Assembly (NCBI RefSeq): GCF_947500265.1 | Contig: NZ_CANMRN010000007.1 | Location: 94,627 to 158,626, forward strand | Length of the DNA stretch: 64,000 nucleotides | Origin: an uncultured Psychrobacter sp. | GTDB lineage: Bacteria > Pseudomonadota > Gammaproteobacteria > Pseudomonadales > Moraxellaceae | Direction: 5' to 3' | In this document: positions 36,115-45,820 of the stretch, in pieces | Numbering within the stretch: the stretch's first letter is position 1 | Layout of the letters: every line of letters begins with the position of its first letter | Notes under the pieces: model-generated | What the model was told of the DNA's origin: nothing | What the model saw: the letters and a program-made list of their open reading frames with translations, nothing else | The model's database searches: none | Program-made: the position numbers and the translations under genes

Positions 36115-36276
36115 TTACTTTTGATGATCTAGCCCTTCGTACTTTTTAACACGGCGGCATTGGTCTGAGCAATAGACCATGCTCTCCCAGTTTTTATCAA
36201 GCTTCTTAGTCCAGCTAAACTCGCGCTCGCAGACAGGGCAGAGTTTTTTGCGGACGTTCTTTTTTTTGTGCGCCAT
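36115..36276 (-). CDS. DUF2256 zinc-ribbon miniprotein (copy 2)
   Basis: 53 residues, ATG at 36276 to TAA at 36115-36117. KKLCPVCEREFSWTKKL ... MVYCSDQCRRVKK keeps all four cysteines and the FxW core of copy 1. Tandem duplication with the 35914-36069 gene; both begin MAHKK. The divergence of about half the residues suggests an old duplication with both copies retained. Confidence 0.88.
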   Translation of the reverse strand: MAHKKKNVRKKLCPVCEREFSWTKKLDKNWESMVYCSDQCRRVKKYEGLDHQK

Positions 36277-36344
36277 ACTTTTTTATCCTCAGATTTATCT
36301 TATTTTTGAATTAAATATTAGAATTTCAATATGCGTTTAATACA

Positions 36345-37316
36345 TTAGCGACCCCATATCGGTGAGCGCACGACTCCACCATTTTTTCCGCTAATGGCAT
36401 AGCTGGTATTGCCTGACAGCGAATGGATAACTAGACTACCACTAGATTGTCCTGCTGCTTGCCCGCCCACATTCAAACGGCGAGTTGGATAGATGGCATA
36501 ATTGCCAGAGGGAGATAGACGTGCAGGCTCATCAAGCCCTGTTTCTGCCAATTTGACCACTTGCCCAGTCGTCAAGGTCATGACAGCCGCTTTGCGACCA
36601 TTTAAGTAGGCCATACGCTGACCATCTAAGCTAAGTTGAGGACTGGCCACATACCCATTTGTTGATACAGGTGTCGCATTACCCGTAGCGAAGTCATAAC
36701 GATAAATTCGCGGTCGTCCAGCACGGACTTTATCACTGGTATAGACAAAGCTCTTGCCATCAGCAGCATAACTGGGCTGTACCTCTGTACTCGGCAGGGT
36801 CGTTAACTGATGGGTATTGCCATCACTCAGACGCATCTTATAGATATCAGCATTACCACCGACAGTAGAGCTATAAAGCAAATCTTGACCATCGGGTGAA
36901 AATGACGCTGACATATTGCTGCCTTTAGCATTCACCACTAGGTTGCGCGTATTGCTACTACGATCATAAATATAAATTTTGGGATGCTCACGCGGGGCTT
37001 GTTTGCTATAGGCAAGCAGTTGTCCGTCTGCCGACCATGCTGGCGCATAGATATAGCCATTAAGCTGATCGATGAGCTGACGATCGCTACCGTCAGGACG
37101 GATACTATAAAGTGACGATACTTTTGCCGTACCTATGCCTTGCTCTTCTACATAGGCAATATATCCTTGGCGATCAATCACTGGCATACGTGCAGTCAGC
37201 GGACTGGTCTCAACTGTACTGATTGGCTTTTTTATTGAGCTATTAGGTAATGTCTGACAGCCAGTGAGGACGGTAACTATAGCTATCGTAGTAATGACTT
37301 TTATGGTTTCAAACAT
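36345..37316 (-). CDS. TolB-like beta-propeller lipoprotein
   Basis: 323 residues. Lipoprotein signal with lipobox LTGC (Cys19). The rest consists of WD40-like/PD40 repeats: APAWSADGQLLAYSK, SASFSPDGQDLLYSS, QPSYAADGKSFVYTS, SPQLSLDGQRMAYLN and ARLSPSGNYAIYP, about five to six blades as in the TolB C-terminal propeller. No TolB N-terminal domain, so not TolB itself. Probably outer-membrane anchored, periplasm-facing. Partner unknown. Confidence 0.87.
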   Translation of the reverse strand: MFETIKVITTIAIVTVLTGCQTLPNSSIKKPISTVETSPLTARMPVIDRQGYIAYVEEQGIGTAKVSSLYSIRPDGSDRQLIDQLNGYIYAPAWSADGQLLAYSKQAPREHPKIYIYDRSSNTRNLVVNAKGSNMSASFSPDGQDLLYSSTVGGNADIYKMRLSDGNTHQLTTLPSTEVQPSYAADGKSFVYTSDKVRAGRPRIYRYDFATGNATPVSTNGYVASPQLSLDGQRMAYLNGRKAAVMTLTTGQVVKLAETGLDEPARLSPSGNYAIYPTRRLNVGGQAAGQSSGSLVIHSLSGNTSYAISGKNGGVVRSPIWGR

Positions 37317-37634
37317 AGCGTGGTATCCAATAGATCCTAATGATAAAAGTATTGTGAATAATTAAAAAACTATCGTCACTGTTGCCGACTCAACGCCATA
37401 GCTAGTATCTTACGATATCAAAGGTATTATAGGGTTATTGCTCTAGTGTAGCCTAAACTGAGTCAAACTTTGGATAAAAAAATGCCCCACTTGATAGCGA
37501 GGCATTTTGCGTTTCAAGAAGAGTAGCTTTAAATGAGCAATTTTAAATGAGTAGTTTTAAATGAGTAGTTTTGGACAAATAATTTCAATTGTTTAAACTC
37601 ACTAACCAGTCAAACTATTTACTCAATCATTAAG
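37317..37634. other. Intergenic region with terminator and short tandem repeats
   Basis: Contains the terminator at 37475-37508 and, at about 37524-37573, three imperfect copies of TAAATGAGTAGTTTT. No ORF. Confidence 0.55.
37475..37508 (-). terminator. Terminator downstream of the META lipoprotein gene
   Basis: On the minus strand AATGCCTC ... GGGGCATT is followed by seven T. Confidence 0.75.
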
Positions 37635-38120
37635 CTATTTTGTAACGGCTTTAAAATAAGCGACTTGATCATCATTTTTAATGGTCAAAATAGGCACATT
37701 GTTGGCATTCTTACTAAGGCTATACTTACCTTTTACAGTGGCTAATGCAGCAGTATCAAAGCTGGCTTGCGGTTCAGGGCATGCCATCATAGTACTGATG
37801 CCGTTTTTAATCTCTACTTCACCATTTGCGACACTATATCCAGCGCCCATGCTATTACAGGTATTCATAAATGCCACGTAATCCCTACCGTTATCATTCA
37901 TAAAATTTAACGTTAACGGCTTGGCTGGGTCAAAAAATAGCTGAGTCACTTTATCACCATTGCTGCGTTTGGCATCAACGAGCTGCCAGTTGTGTGCTTG
38001 TAAGACATCTGCAGTGATTGGTTGGTTAACTGGCGCAGGCAAATTCGTCGTCTGACAACCCGCAGCAAGTGTACCAACTGCCAATGTCGCGACCATCATT
38101 ACTTTAGTCATGTTCTTCAT
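37635..38120 (-). CDS. META-domain lipoprotein
   Basis: 161 residues. A lipoprotein-like signal (MKNMTKVMMVATLAVGTLAA then GC) precedes one META/HslJ-like domain: HNWQLVDAKRSNG, the CNSMGAGYSV segment and GISTMMACPEP. Two cysteines of the domain match the usual META pair. Family members are envelope proteins tied to heat/novobiocin resistance or motility; precise role unknown. Confidence 0.85.
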   Translation of the reverse strand: MKNMTKVMMVATLAVGTLAAGCQTTNLPAPVNQPITADVLQAHNWQLVDAKRSNGDKVTQLFFDPAKPLTLNFMNDNGRDYVAFMNTCNSMGAGYSVANGEVEIKNGISTMMACPEPQASFDTAALATVKGKYSLSKNANNVPILTIKNDDQVAYFKAVTK

Positions 38121-38490
38121 ATCAACTCCTCGCTTTATTACATCCGATACCTTTACTAGACACCCTATCTACATAAGCCATCAGCTCTAATAGACAAGCG
38201 GTAAGCTCTGATAAACATAGTAAAAGCTCAGATTTATTATTATTCATTTATTGTTTTATTTAATGCTCTAAACAATGGCAATATTGTGCATGACTCACAG
38301 GGAGGTGTCATCATAAACTGGGTAGTTATTCGGAATGCATTTTGTACTACTTTGCAAATATCTGACTACTTGCTCTTGCCAGTACCTAAATGAGCTGCTA
38401 ACTATAATCTTGCTTACTTTATCTATCCGTATCAACGATGGTTATTGATGGTTATTGACGATAGCTAGTGACGATAACTATTGACGGTAA
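38121..38490. other. Intergenic region upstream of the META gene
   Basis: AT-rich; holds the META gene promoter and, near 38437-38487, degenerate repeats of GA(T/C)GGTTATTGA type just after the foldase stop. No gene seen. Confidence 0.5.
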
Positions 38491-39597
38491 TTAGGGATTA
38501 TTGACAGCTTGCTGTCGTTGCAATGCCGCATAACCATCCAAACGCTTACGCTCAGTGTCATTAAATAGTTGCTGTTCAAGCTGATTTATTTGAATTTGCG
38601 CTTGGGCGGCATCGACACCTTGGCTTAATAAGCGATTCTTTTGAGTTTCATACTGGGTGAAGCGTTGGTCAAAATTAGCGTCTTCTTGATCTACTTGTGC
38701 CAGTCTTTCTGCTACTGGTGCGCCTACCAGCTCTCGGCGCATATTATATAATTCCTCGGGCGTTGCACCGCGAGCTTTCATCTGTTCAGTTCGAGTCATC
38801 AATTCGCTAATATTGGCTTGTTGCATGATATTGGCTTTAGTAGCATTCTCTGGCAATCGACTAATATAGTCCTGACGGGCAGCTTGTTTCTGTGCGTCAG
38901 ACATCTGCTTATTTTGGTCAATTCTGACCATCTCTATACTATAGTTATCGTAGTTATCCTCTGCACCAAAAAATGCTGTGATGGTTGGCTTGTCAAAGTA
39001 CTGCTGACGTAAATTCGCGATATCTTGTTTTTGTTGGGCAACTGCGTTCAAGTCCAGCTCACCACTTTTGGTCGCCTGTAATTGCAGATTACCGTAGCGC
39101 TTCTCTATCTCAGGAAGTGCTTTAAGATAAGCAACATATTGATTAAAAATAGTGACCGCTTGGCTAGCGGCAGGCTCTGGTGTGTGATGGCGAATATAAC
39201 TCTCCACACGGGCAAATATAGTCGCTTCTTCTTCCTCACCTAGGGCAGATAAAAAATAATCAAACAAACGCCGCAGACCTTCAGTGACGACCAACTGTTT
39301 ATTTTCATCGATGATAATTTCACCATCAATCTGGGTACCCTTTAATGAGCGTGGTAAATTTTCTAATCCTGTAACAAATTGAGACTGGCTGGGTGGCGTT
39401 GTCGCTTTTACGACTTGTCCCGCAGCCAGCTCAGTTGTCACTGACTCGTTAGTCTCATTATCGGAGACGGACGGTTTGATTGAAGCTGAATTTACATCGT
39501 TACTAGGCTTGAACCACAAAATAACCGCCGCTGTGGCAATGATAACCACGGCGATGATAGCAATTGTGACATAGGCTGGACGGCGGCTATTTGACAT
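38491..39597 (-). CDS. lifO: Lipase-specific foldase (lipase chaperone)
   Basis: 368 residues. An N-terminal membrane anchor (residues 10-28), a disordered Ser/Asn/Glu linker to ~70, then the chaperone domain with the hallmark RRLFDYFLSALGE (Arg109, Phe112, Asp113, Tyr114). The C-terminal helical part is Gln-rich. It stays in the inner membrane, facing the periplasm, and folds the secreted lipase encoded just upstream. Gene order lip-lif, 46 bp apart, is the standard operon. Confidence 0.94.
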   Translation of the reverse strand: MSNSRRPAYVTIAIIAVVIIATAAVILWFKPSNDVNSASIKPSVSDNETNESVTTELAAGQVVKATTPPSQSQFVTGLENLPRSLKGTQIDGEIIIDENKQLVVTEGLRRLFDYFLSALGEEEEATIFARVESYIRHHTPEPAASQAVTIFNQYVAYLKALPEIEKRYGNLQLQATKSGELDLNAVAQQKQDIANLRQQYFDKPTITAFFGAEDNYDNYSIEMVRIDQNKQMSDAQKQAARQDYISRLPENATKANIMQQANISELMTRTEQMKARGATPEELYNMRRELVGAPVAERLAQVDQEDANFDQRFTQYETQKNRLLSQGVDAAQAQIQINQLEQQLFNDTERKRLDGYAALQRQQAVNNP

Positions 39598-39643
39598 AAA
39601 CGATATTTCTCAATCAATGAATATTCTTATTTTGTAGTTCAGC

Positions 39644-40720
39644 TTATAGGTTGGCGTTTTTCAGACGGTTTACCTGAGTACGATAGATAGATTTTGGCTC
39701 AGACTCTCCCCATGCCGTCAGACCCAAGACTTGATCAGCGGAATCTAAATGGTTCATTCTATAATTATCACGAACCACATAGCCAAGACGACTTGAGCAA
39801 GCAGATACCAATCCATCATTCGACTCACCTGCAAACGGTACGCCCGTTGCGGCCAATAGATAATCGCTAGGATCAAGTGCGCTCGTTATTTGCCCAACGC
39901 CGCTAAACGAATAATACTTGATGCCATTGACCGCAGTACTAGTCGGTTGACCACAATAGTTTTTGGGCATTGCTGCAGGAAATTTGGCATTGAACTTAGC
40001 AGCACCATCGGTCGATAGAGCCACGAGCGCTTGCCAACCATCTTGTTGTTGAATTTGATTGAAACTGATACCTGACCCAATATCTGTAAAGCCACCAATC
40101 AGATTAAACACACCTGATACTAGCTGGGTGGTGACATTAGATGGCTGTCCAGAAGTATTATTTGGCTCAAGGACATTTTTAACAAAATCAGCGGTTTTTG
40201 ATCCTTGCTCTGGGCTTGATACCGCAGTTACTGAAGCCACGTACTTTGGCGCGACGCCAGCGACATAACGGATATCTATACCGCCCTGACTGTGTCCAAA
40301 CAAATTAACTTTAGACTCACCTGAAATCGCGGCAATGGTCTTGACCTGTTGTAGCAGTTGCTCACCTCGAACTTCGCTGTTATTGACCGCTGACGTTTTG
40401 GTGGTATATACCTCTGAGCCACCTTTCATCAAGTCTTCTGGAATCCCATTAAAATAATCAATGACTCCAAATAACGTCGTGAAGCCGCCAAGCCCGTGTG
40501 CTAAGACGACTGGATATTGAGTTTTAGTGTAACTAGAAGTGAAGTATTTACTGTCCACCAACTTGCAACCGTTAGCATTGGCACAATTATAGTATTGTCC
40601 TGCAGCTTGAGCAGAAGTGGTTTGTATGGTCATTAGAAGCACACCAGCACTAATTGAACCCAGTATTGGTAAAAATGTCTTTGGTGTGAGAGCTGCACGA
40701 ATGTACAAAGAAAGCGTCAT
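39644..40720 (-). CDS. lip: Secreted triacylglycerol lipase
   Basis: 358 residues from ATG 40720 (AAGGA upstream; the longer in-frame start at 40765 has none). Signal peptide ends near AQAA (residue 40). Alpha/beta hydrolase fold of the Pseudomonas/Burkholderia lipase families I.1/I.2: oxyanion HGLGG (75-79), nucleophile GHSQGG (Ser144), Asp302 in SNDG and His324 in MNHLD. Cys256 and Cys308 can form the structural disulfide. Exported through Sec and the type II system and folded by the downstream LifO. Probably the cold-active lipase typical of Psychrobacter. Confidence 0.96.
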   Translation of the reverse strand: MTLSLYIRAALTPKTFLPILGSISAGVLLMTIQTTSAQAAGQYYNCANANGCKLVDSKYFTSSYTKTQYPVVLAHGLGGFTTLFGVIDYFNGIPEDLMKGGSEVYTTKTSAVNNSEVRGEQLLQQVKTIAAISGESKVNLFGHSQGGIDIRYVAGVAPKYVASVTAVSSPEQGSKTADFVKNVLEPNNTSGQPSNVTTQLVSGVFNLIGGFTDIGSGISFNQIQQQDGWQALVALSTDGAAKFNAKFPAAMPKNYCGQPTSTAVNGIKYYSFSGVGQITSALDPSDYLLAATGVPFAGESNDGLVSACSSRLGYVVRDNYRMNHLDSADQVLGLTAWGESEPKSIYRTQVNRLKNANL

Positions 40721-40910
40721 AACAACATCCTTGTTATCATTGATTTGGTTATTTTTACTGCACAACTACAGTAAAAAGTGCTGCTAATTCCGTTAGCAGG
40801 CAAAATTACATTACTTATATATCTTGCAACATTCAACTAATTTGTCAATATATGAATATATTGGTCTGACTAATGAGTCATATAAGCCCTCACCATGCTG
40901 TAAAGCAATT

Positions 40911-40925
40911 ATTATCAATGATAAT
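40911..40925. promoter_or_regulatory. Fur-box-like dyad between lip and map
   Basis: ATTATC-AAT-GATAAT, perfect 6-bp arms in the lip-map divergent region, followed by GATAG-GTACA-CTATC. It resembles half of a Fur-type operator, hinting at iron control of one of the neighbours. Unproven. Confidence 0.35.
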
Positions 40926-40971
40926 GATAGGTACACTATCACTTAACGTAAAAGTGTCACTAGTACGTTTA

Positions 40972-40980
40972 TGGTATAAT
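40972..40980 (+). promoter_or_regulatory. Extended -10 promoter for map
   Basis: TGGTATAAT: a perfect TATAAT (40975-40980) with the TG of an extended -10, 36 bp before ATG 41016. No good -35 lies 17 bp upstream, as is common for extended -10 promoters. Confidence 0.6.
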
Positions 40981-41015
40981 CTATCCACAATGAACCCATA
41001 ATTATAAGATATACG

Positions 41016-41810
41016 ATGATGACTAAAAAATCCCTTATCCAGTCTCCAGAAGCCATAGAAAAAATGCGTGTGGCCGGTAAACTCGCTAGTGATGTGCTTG
41101 TCATGCTCGACGAGCATGTCAAAGTGGGCGTCAGTACCGAAGCGCTCAATCAGATTGCCCATGACTATATTGTTAATGTGCAGCAGGCTATCCCTGCCCC
41201 ACTTAACTATAATGGTTTTCCAAAATCTATCTGTACCTCAGTCAACCATGTTGTTTGTCACGGTATCCCAACTGAAAGCAAGCTGCTGAAAGATGGTGAT
41301 ATTATCAACATAGATGTGACTGTTATCAAAGATGGTTACTATGGTGATACTTCAAAAATGTGGATCGTCGGCAACGGCTCTATCATGGCACAGCGTATTT
41401 GCAAAGTGGCACAAGATGCCCTTTATGCGGGTATGAGCGTGGTCAAGAACGGTGCTCGTCTTGGTGATGTCGGCGCTGCTATTCAAGCCGTTGTCGAGCC
41501 TGAGCGCTTTAGTATCGTTCGCGAGTTCTGTGGTCATGGTATCAGTGATGAATTCCACCATGAGCCACAAGTCATGCACTATGGCAAAAAAGGCACTGGC
41601 TTTGAGTTAAAAACAGGTATGACGTTTACCATCGAACCTATGATTAACCAAGGTACGTGGCAAACTAAGATTTTGCCTGATGAGTGGACGGCGATTACTA
41701 AAGACCGTAAATTGTCTGCTCAATGGGAGCACACCATGGTCGTAACAGATAATGGTTGTGAGGTATTTACTACTCGCCCCGAAGAAGATTTAAGTTTTTT
41801 GACGCAGTAG
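41016..41810 (+). CDS. map: Methionine aminopeptidase type I
   Basis: 264 residues; removes the N-terminal methionine from new proteins. Metal ligands appear in NIDVTVIKDGYYGDTSKM (Asp, Asp), CGHGISDEFHHEPQVMHYG (His) and the C-terminal TIEPM and WEHTMVVTDNG (Glu, Glu). It starts with ATGATG; either is possible. Upstream of glnD as in many proteobacteria, but separated by its own terminator. Confidence 0.96.
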   Translation: MMTKKSLIQSPEAIEKMRVAGKLASDVLVMLDEHVKVGVSTEALNQIAHDYIVNVQQAIPAPLNYNGFPKSICTSVNHVVCHGIPTESKLLKDGDIINIDVTVIKDGYYGDTSKMWIVGNGSIMAQRICKVAQDALYAGMSVVKNGARLGDVGAAIQAVVEPERFSIVREFCGHGISDEFHHEPQVMHYGKKGTGFELKTGMTFTIEPMINQGTWQTKILPDEWTAITKDRKLSAQWEHTMVVTDNGCEVFTTRPEEDLSFLTQ

Positions 41811-41819
41811 TACAATCAA

Positions 41820-41844
41820 AGATCGCTTAGGCGGTCTTTTTTTT
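41820..41844 (+). terminator. Terminator after map
   Basis: AGATCGC / GCGGTCT hairpin followed by T8. Confidence 0.85.
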
Positions 41845-42049
41845 GGTCTTTAATTAGGGCATATTGAGTATTGTGCTTATAGGCGCTTTGTCTTTATACT
41901 CAGATGACCTGATAACTTCTATTGATATATTTATCAGCACTTTTATTGATAATTGCTATTCGTGACTTTTATTAGCCATCAGCACATTAGATGCCCAATA
42001 GCGCTCAGCTCGAACGTTCTATTTCTAAACTCTTAACTGGATAACACTC

Positions 42050-44806
42050 ATGTTTAATTGTGATATCGCCTCTGTTGATTTGACGCCTTTACCGATACTA
42101 CCAAGTGAGGTGGCGACAGACTCATCCCCACTGTCAGCCAAAAATGTGACAGACAAGAATCTACTTGGCATTCCTGAATGGTTGGCCCAGATCAACGACG
42201 ATATCAGCCGCTCACTAGAACGTGGCACTAACATTCGCCAACTGGTTGCAGCACGTGCTTGCGCTATCGATAGCCTATTGATTGCGTTGTTCAAATGGTT
42301 TGAGTTAGATAAGACTGATTTGGCGTTTTTTGCGACTGGTGGTTACGGGCGCGGTGAGCTATCGCTCTATTCAGACATCGATATTTTACTCCTGTCTCCT
42401 GGTGAAATAGGTGCTGATGCCAGTAGTAAAATCGACAAACTGGTTGCTCTACTATGGGATATAGGACTAGAGCCCGCACTCTCTGTACGTAGTGTCAATG
42501 ATGCGCTAGAGGCTGCGCTTGACCATACGATTGCTAGTGCTCAGCTAGAGGCTCGACTCCTAATCGGTAACGAAGCATTGCAAGACATGCCCGCTCAAAT
42601 CGTCAATAAACAGTGGTCTCCACGCGCATTTTTTGATGTAAAAATGGAAGAATCTAAAGCGCGTTATTTGCAGCACAATGCCACCGAGTACAACCTTGAA
42701 CCCAATATCAAAACAGCACCGGGTGGGCTACGTGATATTCATATCATCGGCTGGGTCACTAAGCGTTATTTTCGCGTGAGCAAGCTATATGATTTAGTGC
42801 AACAGAACTTTTTGACTGAAAAAGAATTTGATGAGTTGAGCTTTGCCGAAGGGTATTTATGGCAAATTCGTCATTACTTACATGTACTGACGGGCCGTAA
42901 TGAAAACAAGTTGTTATTCGATTATCAGCGCGAGATTGCTCAGTTAATGGGCTACGAGACCCAACCTGACGACCAGCCTAACGCTGCGGTCGAACGGTTT
43001 ATGCGCGACTACTATCGCTGTGCGATGCAGATATCAACGCTGTCTGAGATGCTGACCAATCATTATTATGAAACGATCATAGAGCCGCAGCTGCCTGACG
43101 ATGAACGTCCAAAAAAACAGCCCATAAATGCGCGATTCAACCGTATTGGTAACCAGATTGCCATTGCGCATCATCGAGTTTTTGCACAGCACCCTGACTC
43201 TATCTTAGAGATGTTTTTATTGATGGGTCAGCATGGCATCGATAAAGTTCGCACCCATACTTTGCGCGCACTTAAAATTGCCGCACGCGGCATCGATCAA
43301 ATATATAGAGACAATCCTACTCACAAAGCGTTGTTTTTATCGAATCTAAAAGAACAAAACTACCTATTCCATCGTCTACGTACCATGAATCGTTACGGGG
43401 TATTGGGTAACTATATTCCTGCTTTTGCGCAAGTTACTGGCCTCATGCAATATGACTTGTTCCATCGTTATACAGTAGATGCGCATACCTTGTTTTTGAT
43501 TAGAATCTTGCATCGATTTACAGATCCAACCTTTCACGAAGAGTTTCCACTGGTCAGCTCTATCTTTCAGCGTATCGAACGTAAAGAGATTTTGGTACTG
43601 GCAGCCATGTTCCATGATATTGCTAAAGGCCGTGGCGGTGACCATAGTGAGCTTGGTCAAACAGAATCGATTGAGTTTTGCTTATCGCATGGTATGAGCT
43701 TGGCTGATGCAAATTTAGTAGGCTGGCTCACGCGCTATCACCTTCTTATGTCGATTACTGCACAGAAAAAAGATATCTCAGACCCTGAAGTGGTGACTAT
43801 TTTCTCTGATCTCATCGGTAACGTGACTCATCTGAACCATCTGTATGTACTGACGGTGGCTGATATGAATGCGACCAACCCACAGCTATGGAACAGCTGG
43901 CGGGCAACCCTCATGAAACAGCTATACTCACAAACTCGCCGCATCTTGCGCGCTGATATCGACGCGCCTACCAATCGTCAAGATATGATTAGTGCTACAC
44001 GCAAGCAAGCGTTGACGATGCTAGATAATGTCAATAACCAACATATGAACCGCGATGAAGTATTGCGTCTGTGGGATGACTTGGGCGATGAGTATTTCTT
44101 GCGAGAGATTGCAGAAGATATCTTATGGCATACTGAAGCTATTTTGAATCACCCACCGATTGGATTGGCATCTAATGCTGACAGTCCGCCGTTGGTCGTT
44201 TTGCGTGAGCATCGCGAATTAGCACTTGATGCGGTGCAGGTCTTTGTCTATACCCAAGATCAGATGAACCTATTTGCCGTTACCATGGCAGTATTTGATC
44301 AGATGAATCTTGATGTTTTAGATGCACGTATTATTACAGCGACCCGTGATTTTGCTTTGGATTCTTATGTATTGCTAGATCCTAGTGGCACATTGTTGGT
44401 TGATGAGGAGAGCCAACAAGAGCTAAAACAACGCTTAATTGACTCGTTCAAAGACCCTACTGTACTTAAGCTGACGAACAAGCGTATGCCGCGTCAGTTG
44501 AAACACTTTGAAGTAAAAACGGTGATTAACTTCGAATTCAATGAAGCATCAGATCAGCACATCTTGAGCTTAGAAACGCTTGATCAGCCAGGGCTACTGG
44601 CGCGAGTTGGGCAAGTGTTTTTGCAAGAGCAAATCGAAGTACATGCTGCGCGTATTACTACTCTAGGTGAGCGTGCTGAGGATATGTTTTATATCAGTGA
44701 TCAAAACGATAAGCCACTCTCACCTGATAGACTGGAAGCATTAAAGGCAGCTCTGTTAGCCAGTCTTACCGTTCAGAAAGAGCATAATAGCGTAATATAT
44801 TTTTGA
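42050..44806 (+). CDS. glnD: Bifunctional PII uridylyltransferase/uridylyl-removing enzyme
   Basis: 918 residues; senses glutamine and uridylylates or de-uridylylates the PII proteins that control glutamine synthetase and NtrBC. Nucleotidyltransferase motif GGYGRGELSLYSDIDI (97-112), the helical GlnD-type linker, HD domain MFHDIAKGRGGDHSELG (~518-534), and two C-terminal ACT domains (from VFVYTQDQMNLFAV, and SLETLDQPGLLARVG). All key residues present; length as expected. Confidence 0.97.
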   Translation: MFNCDIASVDLTPLPILPSEVATDSSPLSAKNVTDKNLLGIPEWLAQINDDISRSLERGTNIRQLVAARACAIDSLLIALFKWFELDKTDLAFFATGGYGRGELSLYSDIDILLLSPGEIGADASSKIDKLVALLWDIGLEPALSVRSVNDALEAALDHTIASAQLEARLLIGNEALQDMPAQIVNKQWSPRAFFDVKMEESKARYLQHNATEYNLEPNIKTAPGGLRDIHIIGWVTKRYFRVSKLYDLVQQNFLTEKEFDELSFAEGYLWQIRHYLHVLTGRNENKLLFDYQREIAQLMGYETQPDDQPNAAVERFMRDYYRCAMQISTLSEMLTNHYYETIIEPQLPDDERPKKQPINARFNRIGNQIAIAHHRVFAQHPDSILEMFLLMGQHGIDKVRTHTLRALKIAARGIDQIYRDNPTHKALFLSNLKEQNYLFHRLRTMNRYGVLGNYIPAFAQVTGLMQYDLFHRYTVDAHTLFLIRILHRFTDPTFHEEFPLVSSIFQRIERKEILVLAAMFHDIAKGRGGDHSELGQTESIEFCLSHGMSLADANLVGWLTRYHLLMSITAQKKDISDPEVVTIFSDLIGNVTHLNHLYVLTVADMNATNPQLWNSWRATLMKQLYSQTRRILRADIDAPTNRQDMISATRKQALTMLDNVNNQHMNRDEVLRLWDDLGDEYFLREIAEDILWHTEAILNHPPIGLASNADSPPLVVLREHRELALDAVQVFVYTQDQMNLFAVTMAVFDQMNLDVLDARIITATRDFALDSYVLLDPSGTLLVDEESQQELKQRLIDSFKDPTVLKLTNKRMPRQLKHFEVKTVINFEFNEASDQHILSLETLDQPGLLARVGQVFLQEQIEVHAARITTLGERAEDMFYISDQNDKPLSPDRLEALKAALLASLTVQKEHNSVIYF

Positions 44807-44877
44807 TACGGCTAGATAGTTTTGGTTAGCCATTATTTTGAATATTAACTAGCAAAAGTAGTCTGATAGTCATCATA

Positions 44878-44903
44878 GAAGTACGTTTTATAACGTACTT
44901 CTA
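44878..44903. repeat. Perfect hairpin between glnD and the convergent gene
   Basis: AGAAGTACGT / ACGTACTTCT, 10-bp perfect arms. It overlaps the stop of the leftward membrane-protein gene. No T-run follows on either side; likely a transcript end/stability element. Confidence 0.6.
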
Positions 44904-45559
44904 TAGGTTATCTCGCTGGCATGTTCGTTCAATTCATCGTCAGCAAGCTCTGGTGGCAAAACACCTACTTCAGGTGGCTGCTGCTCCATGATTAATCGTC
45001 CAGCATCGACTTCTTTTTGTAGCAAACACTGCAAGCTTGCTAGGTGAAACTGTCCATCTAGATAATCATCTAACGCTTCTAAAGAGATAGGCGATTTGGC
45101 ATGTACATCAGGATACAGGCTATCCTCTGCCAAAATAATCATTTCATTGAGCGCCTCTTCGCGCATCAGCTCGTCGTTGTCTATTTTGCGCTGCAGTTTG
45201 TTTTCCAACTGGCCTTTAGCAGCAAGTGCGCTGACAAAAAATATGGTCTGTATTACAAACAAAGAGACGTATTGCCATAGCGGTAATGAGATACCAAATA
45301 TATTATTGAGCAGCATCAAGGCCATTGCCACTACCACGTAGCCGACCAATTGCCACAACAGCCACATAATGAGGCTGTTTTCACCATACCAAAACATTTT
45401 CTTTTCTTGACGTTCGATCAGTTGCTGGCGCGCTTGCCACCAGCTCTGTTCACGCTCTTTGAGCAGTTTATACAGGCTAGAGCGCTGTAAATTGTTATCA
45501 AGTTTTTCATTATTGATATCCTTAGCGATGAGATCATCATTATTTAGCACACTAGACAT
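44888..45559 (-). CDS. Membrane hypothetical protein
   Basis: 223 residues. A charged N-terminal ~60 residues with coiled-coil character (KLLKEREQSWWQARQQLIERQEKK), two membrane spans at ~62-110 (LIMWLLWQLVGYVVVAMALM; LPLWQYVSLFVIQTIFFVSA), then a cytosolic acidic domain to the end (PISLEALDDYLDGQFHLASL). No family recognised. Alone and convergent with glnD. Confidence 0.72.
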   Translation of the reverse strand: MSSVLNNDDLIAKDINNEKLDNNLQRSSLYKLLKEREQSWWQARQQLIERQEKKMFWYGENSLIMWLLWQLVGYVVVAMALMLLNNIFGISLPLWQYVSLFVIQTIFFVSALAAKGQLENKLQRKIDNDELMREEALNEMIILAEDSLYPDVHAKSPISLEALDDYLDGQFHLASLQCLLQKEVDAGRLIMEQQPPEVGVLPPELADDELNEHASEITYRSTL

Positions 45560-45820
45560 ATCAAACTATCCTTAAAACGATCTACTACGTTTGTGATGTA
45601 GTCATTTTTTATATTGTTATAGGTTATAAATTATGAAATTTTCAAAAGACTTTTGAGCGACTACCTATTTGGTAGTCATATAATGAATAGCTTACGCTTG
45701 GTAAATGCCTATTCACGATATAAGAAGAAAAGGACAAAAAATTAGAGAAGTGCTACACTGCTCTAATGTAAATTTTCTTTATAACTTTATTATTAATTGT
45801 CTATTATAGTTATCACACTT

